Below, in pieces: positions 12,692 through 25,394 of a stretch of 64,000 nucleotides of DNA (positions within the stretch are counted from its first letter, which is position 1; each line of letters begins with the position of its first letter). Where the stretch lies: assembly GCA_004335835.1 (NCBI GenBank), contig RWJK01001849.1, positions 248,001 through 312,000 of the forward strand, read 5' to 3'. The position numbers and the translations under genes are program-made. Below the pieces are notes generated by a model, which saw nothing but the letters and a program-made list of their open reading frames with translations, searched no databases and was not told the DNA's origin. This DNA is from Scenedesmus sp. ARA3 (lineage: Eukaryota > Chlorophyta > Chlorophyceae > Sphaeropleales > Scenedesmaceae).

Positions 12692-14768
12692 TTGGCAGCC
12701 ACCAGCAGCAGTACGCGGCAGCAGCAGCAGCGGCAGGCATGCTGCAAGCCACACCCCCAAGTGGCTTCCTAGGACCCGGAAGCTTCACTGGCACAGCAGG
12801 AAGCTTTGTGCCTGGCTCAACAAGCAACTTGCTGCAGTACTCACCAGCAGCTGCACAGGTGCATGCCCGGGCACATGCGATTGCCATGGCAGCGCTGCAG
12901 CAGCTGAGCCCGCAGCTGGGCAGTAGCTTCCAGGCGCAGACTGCTGCTGCGTTGCTGGGCAGCAGTGTGAGCAACAGAGGTGGCGGCAGCGGCAGCTACA
13001 ACGCATCAGCAGGTGAGTTTGCATAGCGCTGTGGTGTGCGGCGTGTATGCTTGCCTGTGTGAGTGCAGCGCGAATTACTTGCGCTTACTGCAGTGATTCA
13101 GCGCACAACGTAGAAGCATGCTCGAGCAGTGGTCCGGCAAGCAGTAGTAAAGTACCTGCAAGTGGTGAGTTCAATGGCCATTCTGCAGGCTGCTCACCGT
13201 GCCTTTGCTGCATTGCTCTGCCTGCCTGCTGCTGCAGGCATGAACCTCCTGCAGCAGCACCACCAGCAGCAACAGCAGCAGCAGCAGCTCAGCAGCAGCT
13301 TCAGCCCCGCTCGCCCGCTGCTGCCCTCCGGCCGCACACCACTGTCCGCACAGCAGCAGCTCCTGCGGCAGCAGCAGCAGCAATTAGGAGGTAGCGGCGA
13401 CTTCTCCTCACAGGTCACTGCAATGGCAGCTAGTCCAGCACCTCCACCTGCACCCCGCAGGGGCAGCCTAACTGGCAGCATGGGGCCGCCATTGCCTGCT
13501 GCCTCATCTGGTATGCGCCAGAGCAGCTTTACAGGTGGCAGTCAGCAAGCCGCAGCAGCTGCTGCAGCAGCGACAGCAGCAGCAGCAGCAGCAGCATCAG
13601 GGGATTTCATGGGCAGTGGGAGTCTGGCGCATTCGTTCAACCACAACCTGCTGATGTCGCCTGTGAGCCCGGCACACATCAACAACATGGCAGCGGTGCT
13701 GGCAGCTGCGCGTCGGCAGCAGCAACAGCAGCAACAGCAACAGCAGCAGCAGGGTTTGGGCATGGCGCCTTCGGTGAGTGCCGAGTGCTTGGCATTGCAA
13801 AGATATGGTGGGCCCTCATTTTGTTGTTGAAGAATCGTTTGCAAGGCTGTGAGCAACATACATACTACAGAGTGCAGCTCTTCACTTCGATGCTTGTGCC
13901 TGACAGATTAGTGTTGGCAGAACATGGCATCAGCATAACTACGGCCGCTGAACGCTGGTGCGCTGCCACGCTGTGTCCTCTTATCGCAGAGCGCGCCACG
14001 CAGCGGGAGCCTGCAGCAGCGCTGGCGCAGTGCAATGGAGCAGCAGGCGCCTGCTGGGCCGGCTGCAGCAGCACCGCTGGCCTCTTCTGCAGCTGCAGCA
14101 GCGGGCTTGCACATGCAGCAGATCGCTGCACACCAACAGCAGCAGCAGCAGCAGCCGCTGGCGTTCTTCCAGCAGTACCAGCAGCAGCAGCAGCAGCAGT
14201 TGTCAGCAAGCTGGCAGCAGGGTGCTGCACCTGTTGGGCTGCTGGGCCAATCCGTACCATCAGGTGCTGCTGACAGCAGCGGCATGCTGCAGTGGCAGCA
14301 GATCCAGCACTACTACGAGCAGCAGCAGCAGCATCAAGCCGCCGCAGCAGCAGCAGCTGCAGCACTGGCCTCCAAGGCTGCTGCTGCTGCTGCCAGTTCC
14401 AGCTCAGGTCCGCTGCCTGGCTTGAGCTCCGGTGCATTGACTGGCAGCCCTGCTGTTGCTGCTGCTGCTGCATCAGCAGATGGCGTGCAGCAGGATGGAT
14501 TTGGTGGCCTGCCGCCGCCGCGCGGCATCCGCAACAGCAGCAGCGGCACGCTCGGGCAGCAGCATGGCACGCCGAGTATGCGTGTGAGCAGCGCGGATGA
14601 TGTCATGTTCATGATGGAGGAGGCAGCGGGTCCCAGTGGCAGTGCAACACCAAGCATGCAGCAAGACAGTGTTGAGGGCACTGCTGCAGCAGCAGCAGCA
14701 GGTGGCGGTGCAGGCATGCACATGCACAGCAGCCAGCTGCATCAGCAGCAGATGCCCTTAGCAGCGCT

Positions 14769-14803
<35 letters not shown>

Positions 14804-15627
14804 TGGGCAATCCTGAGCTGATTGCATCTAGTCCACTGGAGCTGGCACCGATTGACGAGCAGCAGCAGCAGCAGCAGCGCTCTCTGCTTGGTGTGGGCAG
14901 CTTGGCGCATGCTCAGCCGCAGCCGCAGGCTGCTCTGATGCAGCCGTCACTGCATGCCACAGGGCCACTGCAGCAGCAGCAGCAGCAGCATGACGATGAT
15001 GATGATGACTTGGAACTGCAGGAGGAAGAAGTGATGGAGGATGAGCACCCAGGAGACTGGAACCCGCTGTACAGCGATGAGCAGCTGCTGGGCGAGCAGC
15101 AGGCGTCACCTGCCACAGCAGCAGCAGCAGCACTGGCACCAGCCCAGCAGCAGCAGCAGCGGCAGCCGGCAGGGGTCCTGCACAGCGGCGCCTTGCATGC
15201 TGCACCGCCTGGTGCGCCGCTGAGCTACGGCCCTGCTGCTGCTGGGCTGCATGAGGCGGCTGGCGCTGCCGGCATGCTGCAGAGCAGCAGCAGCCGCAGC
15301 AGGCGCAGCAGCATGGCGCATGTGCGGGCCATGTCTGTTGAGCTGCCGGGAGGGGCCAGTACAGAAGATGAGATAGAGGCTGAGCTTGTGGCTGCTGGCG
15401 TGGGTGCTGCCCGCATGCCTGATGGCAGCCTGCCTAGCCGGCCAGTTAATGTGGTGGCGGCTGCTGCTGCAGCTGGTGCTGGTGCATCGCCTAGCCCTGC
15501 AGATATGGAGCTGGGGATGGGGTTGGATCCTTACTGGAGCTTCAGGCAGCCAACAAACCTGCTGCACAATCCGTTGCACGCCTTGCAGCAGCAGCACCAG
15601 CAGCAGCAACACCAGCAGCAGCAGTAG
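8746..15627 (+). CDS. YAK1: YAK1-type DYRK dual-specificity kinase (TAR1-like), about 1,665 residues
   Basis: Exons 8746-9966, 10247-10366, 10883-11125, 11474-11765, 12042-12145, 12169-13012, 13238-13773 and 13990-15627. The kinase core has the Gly loop LGSGTFGQV, lysine in VAVK, the YAK1 signature [16 protein letters not shown], the DYRK catalytic loop [14 protein letters not shown] in IDFGSAC, the tyrosine activation loop [16 protein letters not shown] and [13 protein letters not shown] near its end. The DYRK homology box [13 protein letters not shown] precedes it. The N-terminal 330 and C-terminal 700 residues are Gln/Ala/Ser-rich, with a His-rich run after the kinase domain and an acidic motif followed by [13 protein letters not shown]. 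By family knowledge this kinase links nutrient or TOR status to growth; the Chlamydomonas relative TAR1 controls lipid accumulation under starvation. Odd points: the intron after exon 2 carries repeated copies of the exon 3 start, and exons 5 and 6 join only if 23 bases are removed. Confidence 0.93.
10682..10882 (+). repeat. two tandem echoes of the kinase exon 3 start
   Basis: Copies beginning GTGATCAAG at 10702 and 10793 precede the true exon start at 10883; spacing is 91 and 90 bp and the unit includes about 55 bp of intron (AGCTTGG...ATCACATGCATTG in both). Both copies read CCGCGG where the real site reads CCGCAG, so the acceptor AG is absent. The second copy also lacks one codon (Ala). 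A fragment of a further copy starts at 10682. Confidence 0.9.
12146..12168 (+). other. 23-nt GT...AG segment: micro-intron, or frameshift
   Basis: The frame ending in NTNTFFKQ at 12145 and the frame continuing with GKRYFSHS at 12178 differ. Removing 12146-12168, which starts GTGCC and ends GCCAG, restores the frame and gives [12 protein letters not shown]. This is far shorter than the other introns here (200-550 nt). Confidence 0.55.
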
Positions 15628-18174
15628 CTGGCGTTAGAGTGCGCTGCAGGCACCTGGTGTGCAGCTGCCAGTGTGGTTATGTTTGGGTAGCAGGCAGCAG
15701 TTGCAGGCGAAGGTACATGGAGTTGTGTGCAGGCAGGATAGTTTGGAAAGTACAGCAGCACTGCTTGTGAAGGCGTGTGCAGCTGTCCTTCTGTGGGACT
15801 GGAATGTTTCTTTGGGTGTGTTCTTCTTGGTGGTGGCAAGTTGGAGTGGCTTGCTGCTTTGTTGTGTTTGTGGGCAACGGAGGCCAGTTCTGGCCGGCTG
15901 TGTCTCTCCTGGGTGGTCTGTGCACAGCAGCTGTGCAGCAACGCCTTCAGGTAGCATCACTGCTGGCCAGTGAGCTGGTTGGAGTTGGCTGTTTTATCTC
16001 TGTGGATACAGGAGCAAGGAGCTGTGTGAGCTGCACAGTACACCATGTGGGTTGTAGCTAAGCAGTTACTGGCTAGTAGCTGCGGTAGTGTGGTTGTGGT
16101 TGTCCTGGGCTTTGGCAGTGTTGCTGATGGCGTGGTTGCCACCAGCACGCCATCACGCCAAGCTGCTGTTGCTTGCAAGTTGATTGCTGTGTTTGTGTTT
16201 GTTTTAGGCTATTCCTATGCTGCAAATACTTGCAGCTTGTGTGGGTTGCAGAGTGATAAAGTTTGGTTTCAGGGCTGCTGTGCTCGAGTCAAAAAGTTGA
16301 AAGCCATTAGTTGGGTGGCAGCTTGTGTAGTGTCAGCAGTCAAGAGCGCTCGCTAGGCTATTACGGTGGTTGTGTTCTCATGTTACAACAGCAGAGGCAT
16401 GCAACAAAGACACGAGTGTACACAGAGTGCCGGGACCTAGTCAGGCTTCCTGGAAGCTCAGTGCTGCTTGCTGATGCCTGTGCGAGAGCCGCCACAGTGG
16501 CTAATTTATTTCTGGGCAACTCAGCAACTGGGCATGTGCGGGTGTCACCAGTGGTCTGGCTGTGTTACATTGTCGTGTAGTTGCAGCTAGGGTTGTTGGC
16601 TAAACAATAGACTGCTGGTGCTATGTGGTGGCTGTGTGTGTGTTTTGTATAGCGTATGTTTAGAGTGGCACTGTCTAGCTTGTTGGCTGTGGTCGACTTT
16701 TTGGTGGTGGCCAGCCATCGTGTGCAGGACTGCCAGCAGCAGCGGCAGTTCTATGCACCATCATCATGTTACTATGCACGATCATTGAGCAACCCTTTGG
16801 AATCATGCTGATTCCGTTGCATATGCTGGTCATCAGAAACAGACAGGAACTCTGCATCGAGGCTTTCTGATGTCACTGGTAGCGGCTGCAACACCAGTGT
16901 TGCAGGTTTCTGCATCAGTGTCTGTTTTCTTCGCACTGGAGTTGAGTAAACCACCACAATGCTAAGAGCATAGTTGCCGTACAGCCTCACCGCACTGTGT
17001 GCATCTTGTGTCCGATTGGCAACCCTGCCGAGAGGCAGTCCCGTCACAGGACACAGTGTGCTGCTAGCTTTCAAGGCTTCTTGCACCAGAGGTTGTGCCG
17101 TCACAGCATCATGCTGTGAGCTTGATGCTTACCATAAGAGAGTGGCATGCGAGGGGTGCTGACGAAGCATGCCCCACCTGATCTGCACAGGTCACTAGGA
17201 GGAGTCACTGGTATGTCTGCTGGTATGCAGTTGTCAAGGCATGTTGTGTAGTTGAGAGACACTTTGCAGTTTGACGTGTAAGCGTGTTGTGTAGCATACA
17301 TTCGACACCAGTAGATGAGTCGCAAATTCAGTTGTGAACAATCTCTTGTTGATAGCGTACGTGTCCGCAATGGCCAACAACGGCTGCCAACACGGCCAGC
17401 CAGTGGTGCAGGCTCTGGCCGACCCCTGGGCTCTGGGTCACCTGGGCGGCACTGGCCCAGCAGTGCCTGGGCCCAGCAAAGGTTGACGACGACTTGCGCG
17501 ACTATTAAACACTTTTTATGTTGAGCACAGACGCTTGAACGCTGTTACAATTGCTGCTGCTGGTTCACAACCGCGACCTTTGAATTGATTTTGAGCCGAG
17601 ACCTGAAACCTGTGCTAGGCGCTCACAGTCCGTGAGCGAAGCCAATATTAGCCAATGCTATGCCAATGTCAGTGCAAGAGGCCCACGCAGCTGTTCCTTA
17701 ATCAACCCCACCTGACCTGATGTGAGCTTGCCCTCTCCGAAGCAAGTTGCAAGTGCACAGCTGAGGTAGTTTTGGCACGCAATCCATCTCAAAAGGGTAA
17801 TCAGATAGTCTCGTGGGTACAAGTCCTCTTGGCGCCACCATCGTTTGCAGGCAAGCATCGTGGCTGCTCTAAGAAGCAGGCCAGACGAGCCGAGCCCTTC
17901 ATGCCTGCTGAAAGCTGTTTCGATAGTTATCTTGAATATTTTCTGTGGCCTGCACTCATCGAGTCGTCGTTGTTGAGTATCGGAACTGCTGTGTCTGACA
18001 TCCAAACCTATGTCGCTTGCAGGCTGCCAGCAACCTCCACTCCGCTCGTTCATCAGCCGACACCACAAAAGTCAACATCTGGCACCCGCAGAGCCAACAG
18101 CAGCTCTCCTGCCTACACCCAGAACCTGTCAGCCACCCTGCAGCTGCAGCCTGCAGGCATATCTTGATTCAGCC
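15628..18174. other. long intergenic region
   Basis: The first part should be the 3' UTR of the kinase gene. It is rich in TGTG/GTTG and has many stops in all frames. Apart from a 38-codon frame at 17370 nothing is recognisable. Confidence 0.45.
17370..17486 (+). CDS. small open frame, 38 residues, unproven
   Basis: ATG to TGA frame reading MANNGCQHGQPVV and then ADPWALGHLGG, in a GC-rich island within a lower-GC spacer. The residue and codon choice looks more like coding sequence than its surroundings, but there is no family match I know and no visible neighbouring exon. It could be a microprotein, a gene fragment, or chance. Confidence 0.18.
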   Translation: MANNGCQHGQPVVQALADPWALGHLGGTGPAVPGPSKG

Positions 18175-19188
18175 ATGATGCAGTCACGCAAGCGCTCCTT
18201 CAACAACAGCGCAGGCGAGTGCATCGTCCTGCGAAGCCCAGCAGACAGCGTGGATGTGCTATGCCGCCCGCACCGCGATCAGCAGCACAAGCGCAGCTGT
18301 GGCACAGACAGCAACCCAGCACCAGGCCAGCTGCGCCAGAGTGATGTGCAGGCCTTTTTCAACAGCCTCCTGGCTCCCTACCTGCACAACGTGCCATCTT
18401 CACAGGCACTGGCAGCTTACAGCGGCCTGGATGAGGCTGGCTGGCAGTCGTTCGCGGAGCTGAATGCTCTGATGGGGCAGTGCTACCACAAGCTGCCATC
18501 CGGTGCCCTGCGAGGCTACCACAGGTGAGTGCTGGATGGTGCAAGGGGTAGGTACTGTAATGGGGTGCTGCAGCTCCACTGCTTTCCTGCAAGTGTTGCA
18601 TGCGGTGTTATCTTCAGCAGCAGCAGTTCCTGCAAGCTGGGTTGAAGGTGTCCTGCAAGCACATCAGCATTGTTCAGGCGTCTGGTGGCAACTGATAGTG
18701 CTGAATTCTTGTAATACTTCCACATGTAACGTGCGCATCAGCTGCAGTGCAACAAGTGCTCAACCTCAAAACAACGCATGTGTTCGTGACGTCAACTGCT
18801 ACTGTGCTGTGCTCATGCTGTGCCCTGCACCCGCAGCTTCACCACTCAGGAGCGCTCCGCCCTGTGGCTCAACTACGCAAAAGCGCACCACGTTCCTGCG
18901 GAGGCAGCGACCGCACCAGCGCCTGTGGCCTACAGCCCTCGCCACCTGCAGCTGGTGCGCTTCCTGCTGGAGTGGGTGATGTCATCAGCAGCAGACGCGT
19001 CCCTCACAGAGTACACAATTGAGCTGCCAGACTGGATGGTGGGCTATGCTGCGCGCTGGGGCTGGGGCCAGAGCAGCATTAACCTGCTGGTGCTGCAGGG
19101 CTACCCTGCGATGGACCCCTGCTGCAGCAGGGTGAGCAGCAGCAGAGCGCACTGCTGCCGCCTGTTTATGCCGATGTCAATTGCTTAG
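18175..19188 (+). CDS. unknown two-exon protein, 233 residues
   Basis: Exon 1 is 18175-18524 and exon 2 is 18837-19188, joined in phase by ACAG|GTGAGT and a CCGCAG acceptor. The start begins MMQSRKRSFNNS after a CCATGATG context. No family is recognised. Visible features are an aromatic-rich C-terminal part (PDWMVGYAARWGWGQSSINL) and no transmembrane segment or signal. Unlike its neighbours it has no long Gln or Ala run. The last 19 residues are doubtful: the codon at 19129-19131 abuts a possible donor (AGG|GTGAGC), so further exons may exist downstream, though I found none that fit. Confidence 0.55.
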
Positions 19189-22100
19189 AGCGTGCGGCGG
19201 CAGCGCGCTTCTGCTTTGCCAGCGCAGGGTGCGGCACGTGTTGAGGCCAAGCGCCTGCGATGCGTGCTGCCGATACCCAACATGACATTATGACCTCTGA
19301 CCGCCTGCCTTCGGCGTGTAGTGACTAAGTTCAGCAGCATACTGCCGCTCCTTCCTTTGTTAAGTAGATGCATGGGCATGTGGTGCCGACAATCTACTGT
19401 ATAATTACATCAAGCTTTTGCAGCTGTGGCTGGCCTGTGCGTCCTGCCCAACATTCGCACGTTATATCAGTAGTGTTCTGGCCCGTGACATGCTTCCATC
19501 TGCCAGCAATGAGTGCGGTGTTGTGCAGGTGCACAGTGTGCTTCTGGCTGTGCTGTGGCATAGCATGCTTGGCTATTCTTTTACAGCGATACTAGCATAC
19601 ACTTGCGCTGACTGAAGTGTGAAGCGCTGTGATTGGTTGTGCTGCAGCGGCACTCTCAGCAGTTCACTATGCACTGGGGCTCCTGCAAGGTTACGTGTTT
19701 AAATCCGTGATACAAAGCAACTGGGATCTGGCTGTTGCCAGGAGTGCTGTCCACTGTCGCTGAAACATGTGACGTATTCTGAGCAAGGCTGTGCATGGGC
19801 CTGTTCTTTTTCCTTTGTAGCTGCACGCAACTGGGTCGCAAAGCTTGAGGCTTGCCATACACGCTGCCCACTGGTGGCCATCAGCATGCACAACAAGTTA
19901 AGTGCCAACTGCTGTTCAGTCAATCCTGCCATGTGCTTGTTGGCTGGCTGTCCACACCAGTAATCCTTGCTGATAGATTGCACGCTGTGCTGTGACCTGC
20001 AGCAGCTGAATGATGCTGTCCTGACTTCTTTTCTGGCATGCTCTTGTCACCTACTGGTGCAGCAGCACACTTGGACCACTGCTCCACGCAGGTTTTGCAG
20101 CTGCATATGCGTGTTTTCCAGTGTACCTGCAGCACTGAGCGATTGTCTTGGACTGCTCTGCTGCACTGTGTCCTCACTCTCAAGTGATCTGGCATGCGGC
20201 CATGATGTGGTCATTGTCATCTGGTTTAGGACACACCTGGCAAGTGTACTCATGTATGAAGAGAGCAAATGTACTCGTATGCATACCATACATATGTGGT
20301 AGCTCGACACATCACAACAGCCCTGTATGCCTGCTTTTGAATGCATACTGATGATCAGGTGACTGGGGATGCAGAGTTGGAGCGCCAGTATGCGAGAGTG
20401 TGCTGCTGCTGCACTGCAGTACGCTGCATGGAGGGTTTAAACAAAATAAATCGGGATGACGCACACTGCTGAGGTGTACAGCACCAGCTTGCTTTGACCT
20501 GTTGTTCACGATCTGTAATATTCCTTTTCTGCCTCGTGGGTAGCGTCGGTTGTAAAGAGCTTACAAGCTGGCTCATGCTACCACATGGTGCAAGTGCATG
20601 TGATGATGATGCAATGCCAGCTTTCCAGCACATGCCCAAGGCATGGAGTCATCACAACACCACCTTGAGCAGTGGCCGTGTGGCCATTGGGCAGCAGTTG
20701 CTTTTACAGCAGCTAGCCAGCACTGGCTGGCGAGAGCACCAGACAATTTGCTGGACTCCAGCTTGATAATGACAGGCACTGTCTGCCAGTGGAGCCAGAG
20801 TTGAAATGCGCCCCAGCGCTGAGCCTCTGATCCCAGCAATGCTGGGGCATGCTGCTCTGTCTGACCTAAGGACACCAAAACGTGAAGGCCAAAACTTGAA
20901 GGCCAAACACAGCACACACTGCAGCAAGAGCACGACAACCTGGGTCGGGCAAGGGCTTTCCTTTCAGTCCTGCTGGTAGGAAGCATAGCAGGCCACAACA
21001 CACATGGCTCTAGTGTCGCGCTCTGTTGGTACAAGGGAGGCGTGCAATAGCATGCCATGCAGCGCGAGGCGCGCTGCTGCCCGCAGAACTGCTCAAACAA
21101 TACACACCCCTCAAAAACGCACAGAAAGCGGAGACATCAACAATCAGCACAGTGATCAATCAGGCAGCATGAAACATTGTTGCTGTCGCTGTCGCATGCG
21201 GCAAGGAAGCAGCAGTAGCAGCAGCACAAGGCTGGTACCCTTCCTTCATGCTGGTCACAGCTGCGCTGGTATGTAGCAGCCACTGTCAAACCAGAAAATG
21301 CTACTGTGTTCAGCACCATCCATTTTTACGCTGCTCCAGTCAGCACTTCAAAGATTGACATGTCACTGCGCCTGAGCTGATCATGACACCACCGCCACCA
21401 CCACCACCCATTGCTTGTGGCAGCAGGGAACCCTACCCTGCTGCCAGCAAGCTGAGAGACAAAGGAAGATCTACTGTACAAGTGCAGGGTGCTTGGCTGC
21501 AAGGATGCTCGCGCCAAGCACATGCATCGGTGGTGGACTGCCACCTCACTCTGCTTATATACAAGTCCAACGACACACACTCATTATGGTGGTGTACAGC
21601 AGCACCGCAGCTGTAACACAAGCACCTGGGGTGCACCCGCCATACACCGTAACTGGGAACTGCTGCGGAGTATATTCTTCTGTACAAAAGCGCTGCAGGA
21701 CAGGTCTGCACACATTGCTGTAGGTGCAAGATGCATGTGTGATGCCTGAATGTAAAAGGCACACATTGCCTGAATGTGTAAAGGGCACCCGTCAAGATGT
21801 CATCAGCCACAGCATGCCTCTGGATGTTAGGCGATGCTGCAGCATTCATAGGTGTGTCATGCTCACACTGCTCTCCTGCATGATGTTTGCACCACACACA
21901 CTAGTGAGGAAATGAGAAAACGACCATGCAGTGGCATCCCGATGACACAGCGTGCAAACTGGCGACATGTGCCGGTCCTTTTGTGATAAAATACATGGCA
22001 ACACGCGCCACTATGTGGGTGCAAAGAAGCGTTGCACACAAGCTCCTCGCTCGTCAGATGAAGCACAACAGATGATTGCACCTCTTAAGTCGGCCACAAG

Positions 22101-22480
22101 GCCAGTTAAGGCAGGGCAGTGCAACCGTCACATCCTGCAAAGTGTCCTAGTTGAGCACTATTGAGCAACAATAACAGCACTGCATTGCACCAATGCATGG
22201 CACCAAAGCATCCCATAACCCCGCAAGCTGCCGTTCTGCCATGCACAGAGGTGCTTCACAGCAGTACAAACGCCACACTGGCAGCACAATGACCGCTGCA
22301 AGCTGCCAAAATCAGGTCCAGCGCTGGCTGGCTAGCCCCAATGCCGCTGCAAAACCTGGGATGTAAAAGCATACGTGCCGCACCTGTGACACAACATTCC
22401 TGTAACGCCATCGATCAATCATTTGCTAGCACGAGTAACAACCCAGACACCATCACCACACGTTTCCGTGCTGCATACGC
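19189..22480. other. intergenic, 3.3 kb, no gene supported
   Basis: Lower GC than the genes, stops in all frames, no tRNA or rRNA signature, no terminal repeats of a mobile element that I could find. Short frames here have no coding character. Confidence 0.45.
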
Positions 22481-23501
22481 TCACTGCGGCCAGGTGTCCT
22501 GCTGCAGCAGCGTCACCATGCGCCGCCTGTATGCAATCATGCGGTGGCCAGGGAACATGCCCCCTAGCTGCTTCAGCCCCAGCCCCTCACCACTCCTAGG
22601 GTAGCTTTTCAGCGGCCGCACAACCGGCTCGAGCCCTGAGCCAGTCATGACGTACTGCTGGCCCAAAGGATGGCTCACAGGCAGTGCTGCTTCGCCCACA
22701 AGGTGCATCGCAGCTAGCGCTACAGGCGCCGTAAGTGCCGCCGGCAGCATGCTGAGCAGGGACAGCTGCGGGGCCAGCAGCTGGGGTGCTGCAATTGCTG
22801 CGCTGCAGCGCACGCCAGCTGCCAGGGCGCCAGTGACGAAAGCTGTCATGCCAGCTTTTGCGAGGCTGACTCTGGACCAGCCCCTGCTGCTCTTGCTGCT
22901 GCTGACTACGACATGCTCCCGTGTGCTGTTGATGCTGCTGGTGGCATCCTGCAGCTGTTGGCTGCTGGCAGACATCCATTGTGTTGCTGCTGCGGACGCA
23001 AGCAGCAGCGATGTCTCAAGCCCGCTTGTGAACGCAGCCAGGCTGCTGCTGCTGATAATGCTGCTGCTGCTGCTATCCGATACCTCTGACAAGCTTGACA
23101 GGCTGTCACTGCTAGCACTGTTTGTGTCACTAGCATCACTCAGACTGCGCTGTAGCTGTGCCCTGCGCTGCAATCGCTGCTGCTGCGCGGCTCCTCGTGC
23201 TGCTGCCAGCCAGTTGCTCAGCTCTGCACTGCCGCCGCTGGGAGCCAGCGCATACGAACCAGCAGCGCCGGTGGCTGCATGTACATACACCTGCTGCGCT
23301 GCCTGCAGCTGCTGCGGCTGCGCAAGCAAGCCGTACTCCCAGCCGGCCGCAACCGTCTGCATTGCGAAGGCCTGCTGCTGCGCATTGTAGGTTGTTAGAT
23401 CTGTCAGGCTGTCCCATGAGCTGCTGCGGGTGAAAGGCATGCTGGCAACGCTGTCGCTGCTGTCGGACCTGTGCATGCCAGCTGCAATGCAGCTGCTGGC
23501 T

Positions 23502-23538
<37 letters not shown>

Positions 23539-24262
23539 GCCGTGTGAGCTTGGATGTCAGCTTGCTGGCAAGGAGGCTGCTACTGGTTGGTGAGCTGGGT
23601 GCTGCTGGTGCCTTGAGCAGCAGGTTGACAAAAGGCACAACAGGGTCCTCTGCGATGCAGCAGCAGCACCACATGCAGCACAATGGTAGGTTCAGTTTGT
23701 GTGAAGAACAGGGAAATGACCATGTGTGTTTGTTGTGGGAGCATGCTGGCTTGACTTGCAGGCAGTGCGCTGGGTACACTACTCCTGCAAAGATACACCA
23801 GCATGCTTGCAAGGACACTGCAAGCTGCACCGGCAAGGCTGAATGGCATGAAAATGCAAGGATACTGGGGTTTTTGAGCCAACATGGCTGCCAGAAACTG
23901 ACAGCATGCTCACTGACCTGGCAGGATGATGTTGGTGATGAACTGGTCCCAGCCAGCAGCAGCCACCTCCTGCAGCAGGTCTGCATTGGCGACTGCCGGA
24001 GTTGCGAAGCTAATGCAGCGGATGCGGGGGTCTGGTGCTGCCTGCTGCTGCTGCTGTCTCAGCGCCAGGCCACGCAGCAGCCGCACAGTGGTCAGTGTGG
24101 CAACTGCCCCACCCAGGCTGTGGCCTGTCAGCACCAGCCGCTTGCCTGCTGCTGCAGCTGCAGCATGCAGGGCTTGGATGGACATGGCTGCGTGGTTGGC
24201 GCGGCGGATGAAGCCACCGTGTGCGCGGGCGCGCCGACTGCTGCTGCTGCTGCTGCTGTCCG

Positions 24263-24297
<35 letters not shown>

Positions 24298-25394
24298 GTG
24301 TCATCATGCTGATGTTGCTGCAGCAGCGGCTGCTGCTGCTGCTGCTTGTGGTGCCAGAGTGGCCCGTGGAAGAATGCCAGGTTTGCCAGCCAATCTGTGG
24401 GTGTCCTGGTGCCCTGGAATGCTACATAGATGGCAGCATCCGACTCACCAACCAGGTACCTGCAGGAATAAACAAGGGCAGCAAACAGTTTCAGCAACAT
24501 GCTGAGGCACAATGTGACCATGGGCTGCAGGTTGCGCTTCTGGCCTGTGCTGACAGGTGCAGGTAGTAGTTGAGCTGGTTGTGTGCTGCTGCTTGCGCGT
24601 TTGCTATGCTGCATGCCTGCAGACATACAGCAGCTGTGCCAGCTGCAGGCCTGCTTACACAACGCACCTCTGCCCGCCTGTCTTGTGGTGGCTGATGTTT
24701 GGGAGGCTGGCGCCCAGCTCTGACTCCAAGGCTGTGATGTGAGCAGCAAAGCTAGCCTCCGTGCTGCACTCGGCTGCTCGGTAGACCAGCTCGCTCAAAA
24801 GCGTGGCATAGCGGACGTCCTAAGAAAGGATGTATCCGGATCGGGATCCGGCAAGCAGCAGGAAGCAAGGCAGCGGATGAGACCACAAGAACAGCATGCT
24901 GTACATTGCATGCAATCTGCAAGATAAAATAACAGATAGTGTAGTTTGATGTATTGATGTGTATGAGAGCTGAGTGACATGCGCAGTGCGCGGAACTCAG
25001 CAGCGTTCCTTTGACCGTCCATGCCAAACGTGAGGCAGTGCAGCAACATGCCAAAAAAGGCAATGTGTATTGTGTGTAGTTCAAATAGCACCAGCATAAA
25101 GCGCACCTCTGCTTGCATGGACATGGTTGACTCTTGCTGTTGTGCGAGGTGTTCCTGCCGATCCTGCTGCACTACCACCAACGCTGAATGCAGTAGGAGC
25201 TGCTGTCTGGTGTTGCTTGTGGTGTCAGCGGATTGCACCCTGAGCGTGGCCACAGCAGTTCTGCTGAGCCTGCAAATCGAGCCGGGCGGCAGCAGCAGAG
25301 GACTTGTGAAAGGCAGCTGGTAAGAACTAAACAGAACTAGGTTGTGCACTGTTGCACACGGTATGCAGGTATATAGGGCGCCAAGGATTGCCAC
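22481..25394 (-). CDS. chloroplast-type class 3 lipase (triacylglycerol lipase family), 716 residues
   Basis: Exons 25394-25107, 24819-24668, 24459-23918 and 23649-22481 join in phase with GT-AG sites. The first about 60 residues (MAILGALYTC..., then RTAVATLRVQSA) look like a plastid transit peptide. Next comes DVRYATLLSELVYRAAE, a conserved start of plant plastid lipases, then the alpha/beta hydrolase core: YVAFQGTRTPTDWLANL, the nucleophile elbow GHSLGG with Ser near residue 261, and an Asp candidate in ILPEDPVVPF across the third junction. The C-terminal GHRMIAYRRR also fits the plant family. By family knowledge it hydrolyses acyl esters of glycerolipids. About 40 residues of Gln and Ser runs are inserted between the oxyanion region and the nucleophile elbow, where a lid normally lies. 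Gln/Ser-rich sequence also fills the C-terminal third. Confidence 0.88.

Noticed and set aside
13865..14473. 202-codon minus-strand Gln/Ala frame in the kinase gene
   Set aside because: Antisense of kinase exon 8, explained by triplet repeats.
17658..18068. 136-codon minus-strand frame
   Set aside because: No motif, no splice context; overlaps the upstream region of the plus-strand unknown gene and looks like chance.
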